Source of the DNA: Streptomyces canus 299MFChir4.1
GTDB lineage: Bacteria > Actinomycetota > Actinomycetes > Streptomycetales > Streptomycetaceae
NCBI RefSeq assembly: GCF_000383615.1
Contig: NZ_KB911587.1
Location: forward strand, 337,476 to 401,475
Reading direction: 5' to 3'
Length of the DNA: 64,000 nucleotides
A model generated the notes under the pieces. The model worked only from the letters and a program-made list of their open reading frames with translations. It was not told the origin of the DNA and did not search any database. This document shows positions 62,492 through 64,000 of this stretch, piece after piece; the stretch's first letter is position 1, and every line of letters begins with the position of its first letter. Position numbers and translations under genes: made by a program.

Positions 62492-64000
62492 ATGAGTCGT
62501 ACGAGAACAGCGCTCCTCGCTGCCCTGGCGCTCGTCGCCGGGGCCTCCGGGACCGCGTTAGCCGTGGCCCCCGGGGACGCAGGCATCGCCGCCGTCCCCT
62601 GCACCGTGGACTACAAGGTGCAGAACCAGTGGGACACCGGCTTCACCGCCGCCGTCACGATCACCAACAACACGACCGCCAAGTCGAGTTGGTCGCTGAA
62701 GTGGGCGTACGCCGGAAACCAGAAGGTCACCAGCGGCTGGAACGCCAAGATCAGCCAGAGCGGGACGGCCGTCACCGCGGCGAACGAGTCCTACAACGGC
62801 ACGCTCGCCACCGGCGGTTCGGTCAGCTTCGGCTTCCAGGGCAGCTACAGCGGCACCAACGCCGTCCCGGCCACCTTCACCCTCGACGGGGTGACCTGCA
62901 ACGTCGACGGCGGCGGTCCCACCGACCCGGGCCCGACCGACCCCGGTACCCCCGGCACCCGGGTCGACAACCCGTACGCGGGCGCCAAGGTGTACGTGAA
63001 CCCCGAGTGGTCCGCCAACGCCGCCGCGGAGCCGGGCGGCAGCCGCGTCTCCAACCAGCCCACCGGTGTGTGGCTGGACCGGATCGCCGCGATCAACGGC
63101 ACCGGCGGCAAGATGGGCCTGCGCGCCCACCTCGACGAGGCGCTGAAGCAGAAGGGCTCGGGAGAGCTCGTCGTCCAGCTGGTCATCTACGACCTGCCCG
63201 GACGCGACTGCTCGGCCCTCGCCTCCAACGGCGAACTGGGCCCGACGGAGATCGACAAGTACAAGACGCAGTACATCGACCCGATCGCCGCGATCCTCGC
63301 CGACCCGAAGTACGCCTCGCTGCGGATCGTCAACACGGTCGAGCTCGACTCGCTGCCGAACCTCGTCACCAACGTCACGCCGCGGGCCACGGCCACCGCG
63401 AACTGCGACACGATGAAGGCCAACGGCAACTACACCAAGGGCGTCGGCTACGCGCTCAACAAGCTCGGTGACGCCCCCAACGTCTACAACTACGTGGACG
63501 CGGGCCACCACGGCTGGCTCGGCTGGGACGACAACTTCTCCGCGACCGTCCAGACGATCAAGCAGGCGGCCACCGCAGAGGGCGCCACGCTCAACGATGT
63601 GCAGGGCTTCATCACCAACACCGCCAACTACAGCGCGCTGAAGGAACAGAACTTCACCATCAACGACTCCGTGAACGGCAAGTCCGTGCGCGAGTCCAAG
63701 TGGGTCGACTGGAACCGCTACGTCGACGAGCTCTCCTACGCGCAGGCGTTCCGTCAGGAGGCCGTGAACCAGGGCTTCCCCGCGGGCGTCGGCATGCTGA
63801 TCGACACCTCCCGCAACGGCTGGGGCGGCTCCGCCCGGCCCACCGGTCCCGGTGCCATGACGGACGTGGACACCTACGTCAACGGCGGCAAGCTCGACCG
63901 GCGTATCCATGTCGGCAACTGGTGCAACCAGTCGGGTGCCGGGCTCGGTGAGCGTCCGAAGGCCAGCCCTGCCGCCGGGATCGACGCCTACGTGTGGATC
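62492..64000 (+). CDS. Cellobiohydrolase GH6 with N-terminal CBM2, cut by window end
   Basis: The first 503 residues are in the window; the gene runs off the right edge. A signal peptide (SRTRTALLAALALVAGASGT) is followed by CBM2 (about 36-136; CTVDYKVQNQWDTGFTAAVT), a short Gly/Pro linker (TDPGPTDPGTPG) and the GH6 domain (from about 155). This has YVNPEWSANA, the catalytic-site VIYDLPGRDCSALASNGELG (about 230-249), IVNTVELDSLPNLVTNV and the late Asp/Trp segment GVGMLIDTSRNGWGGSARP. GH6 enzymes release cellobiose from non-reducing ends and complement GH48. A GAGAAGGAA ribosome site precedes the ATG. Confidence 0.94.
   Translation, partial: MSRTRTALLAALALVAGASGTALAVAPGDAGIAAVPCTVDYKVQNQWDTGFTAAVTITNNTTAKSSWSLKWAYAGNQKVTSGWNAKISQSGTAVTAANESYNGTLATGGSVSFGFQGSYSGTNAVPATFTLDGVTCNVDGGGPTDPGPTDPGTPGTRVDNPYAGAKVYVNPEWSANAAAEPGGSRVSNQPTGVWLDRIAAINGTGGKMGLRAHLDEALKQKGSGELVVQLVIYDLPGRDCSALASNGELGPTEIDKYKTQYIDPIAAILADPKYASLRIVNTVELDSLPNLVTNVTPRATATANCDTMKANGNYTKGVGYALNKLGDAPNVYNYVDAGHHGWLGWDDNFSATVQTIKQAATAEGATLNDVQGFITNTANYSALKEQNFTINDSVNGKSVRESKWVDWNRYVDELSYAQAFRQEAVNQGFPAGVGMLIDTSRNGWGGSARPTGPGAMTDVDTYVNGGKLDRRIHVGNWCNQSGAGLGERPKASPAAGIDAYVWI

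Overview
The window is high-GC, densely coding DNA with many GTG starts and ATGA/GTGA stop-start overlaps. It carries a gvpO-A-F-G-Y-Z-J-L-S-K gas-vesicle cluster, F420-type and DUF574 enzymes, XRE regulators of the DUF5753 and MmyB types, CBM2-bearing cellulases and a CebR operator. Together these point to the chromosome of a Streptomyces species. No rRNA, tRNA, CRISPR array, integrase or transposase was seen. The first gene (LD-carboxypeptidase) and the last (GH6 cellulase) are cut by the window edges.

Layout. 0-8.7 kb: housekeeping and metabolic genes, including an arginase-family gene broken by a small inserted palindromic element; a sister copy of the element lies in frame in the next gene. 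A minus-strand pair (LLM flavin/F420 oxidoreductase then an enolase-superfamily enzyme) sits behind a near-ideal stress sigma (SigB-type) promoter. 8.8-18.6 kb: a tightly overlapped plus-strand run of FAD/NAD(P) oxidoreductase, mammalian-type transketolase and stand-alone LigD polymerase, followed by the complete gas-vesicle cluster. 18.6-24.6 kb: small membrane protein, methyltransferase, PAP2-diacylglycerol kinase fusion, ABC-F ATPase, baeRF-family protein. 24.6-31.7 kb: a stress block. A minus-strand operon DUF2795 > CBS > (broken) membrane protein > DJ-1 > large catalase, a pyruvate-oxidase-like ThDP enzyme, and a SigB/SigF-type sigma factor; several of these carry GNNT-N14/15-GGGTAC-like promoters. 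31.8-39.1 kb: cell-surface protein, a lysine-free aminotransferase-like protein, two MBL-fold hydrolases, a DedA protein, and a holin-alkaline phosphatase fusion. 39.2-46.7 kb: MoxR plus metallopeptidase/VWA pair, OsmC, CorA-like protein, GDPD and a lone DnaK behind a HAIR-like element. 46.7-52.1 kb: an orphan narJ, a DUF574 methyltransferase with an XRE regulator, another XRE regulator, PCD, and a scar holding two truncated gene ends. 52.2-64 kb: polysaccharide degradation: PL11 rhamnogalacturonan lyase, GH74, GH48, GH5 and GH6 enzymes, the last four each with a CBM2 cellulose-binding module, with CebR boxes in the divergent GH48/GH5 promoter region.

How it works together. Two themes stand out. 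The first is stress and hypoxia adaptation: catalase, DJ-1, OsmC, DnaK, the sigma factor, NAD(P)/F420 redox enzymes, gas vesicles and a narJ relic, many apparently tied to one alternative sigma-factor regulon. The second is an extracellular cellulose/xyloglucan degradation cluster whose members cover exo (GH48 reducing end, GH6 non-reducing end), endo (GH5) and xyloglucan (GH74) activities, repressed in the absence of cello-oligosaccharides. From memory, the gene order resembles the S. coelicolor SCO6490s-SCO6548 region (gvp, sigK, narG1 operon, celB); this was not checked by alignment.
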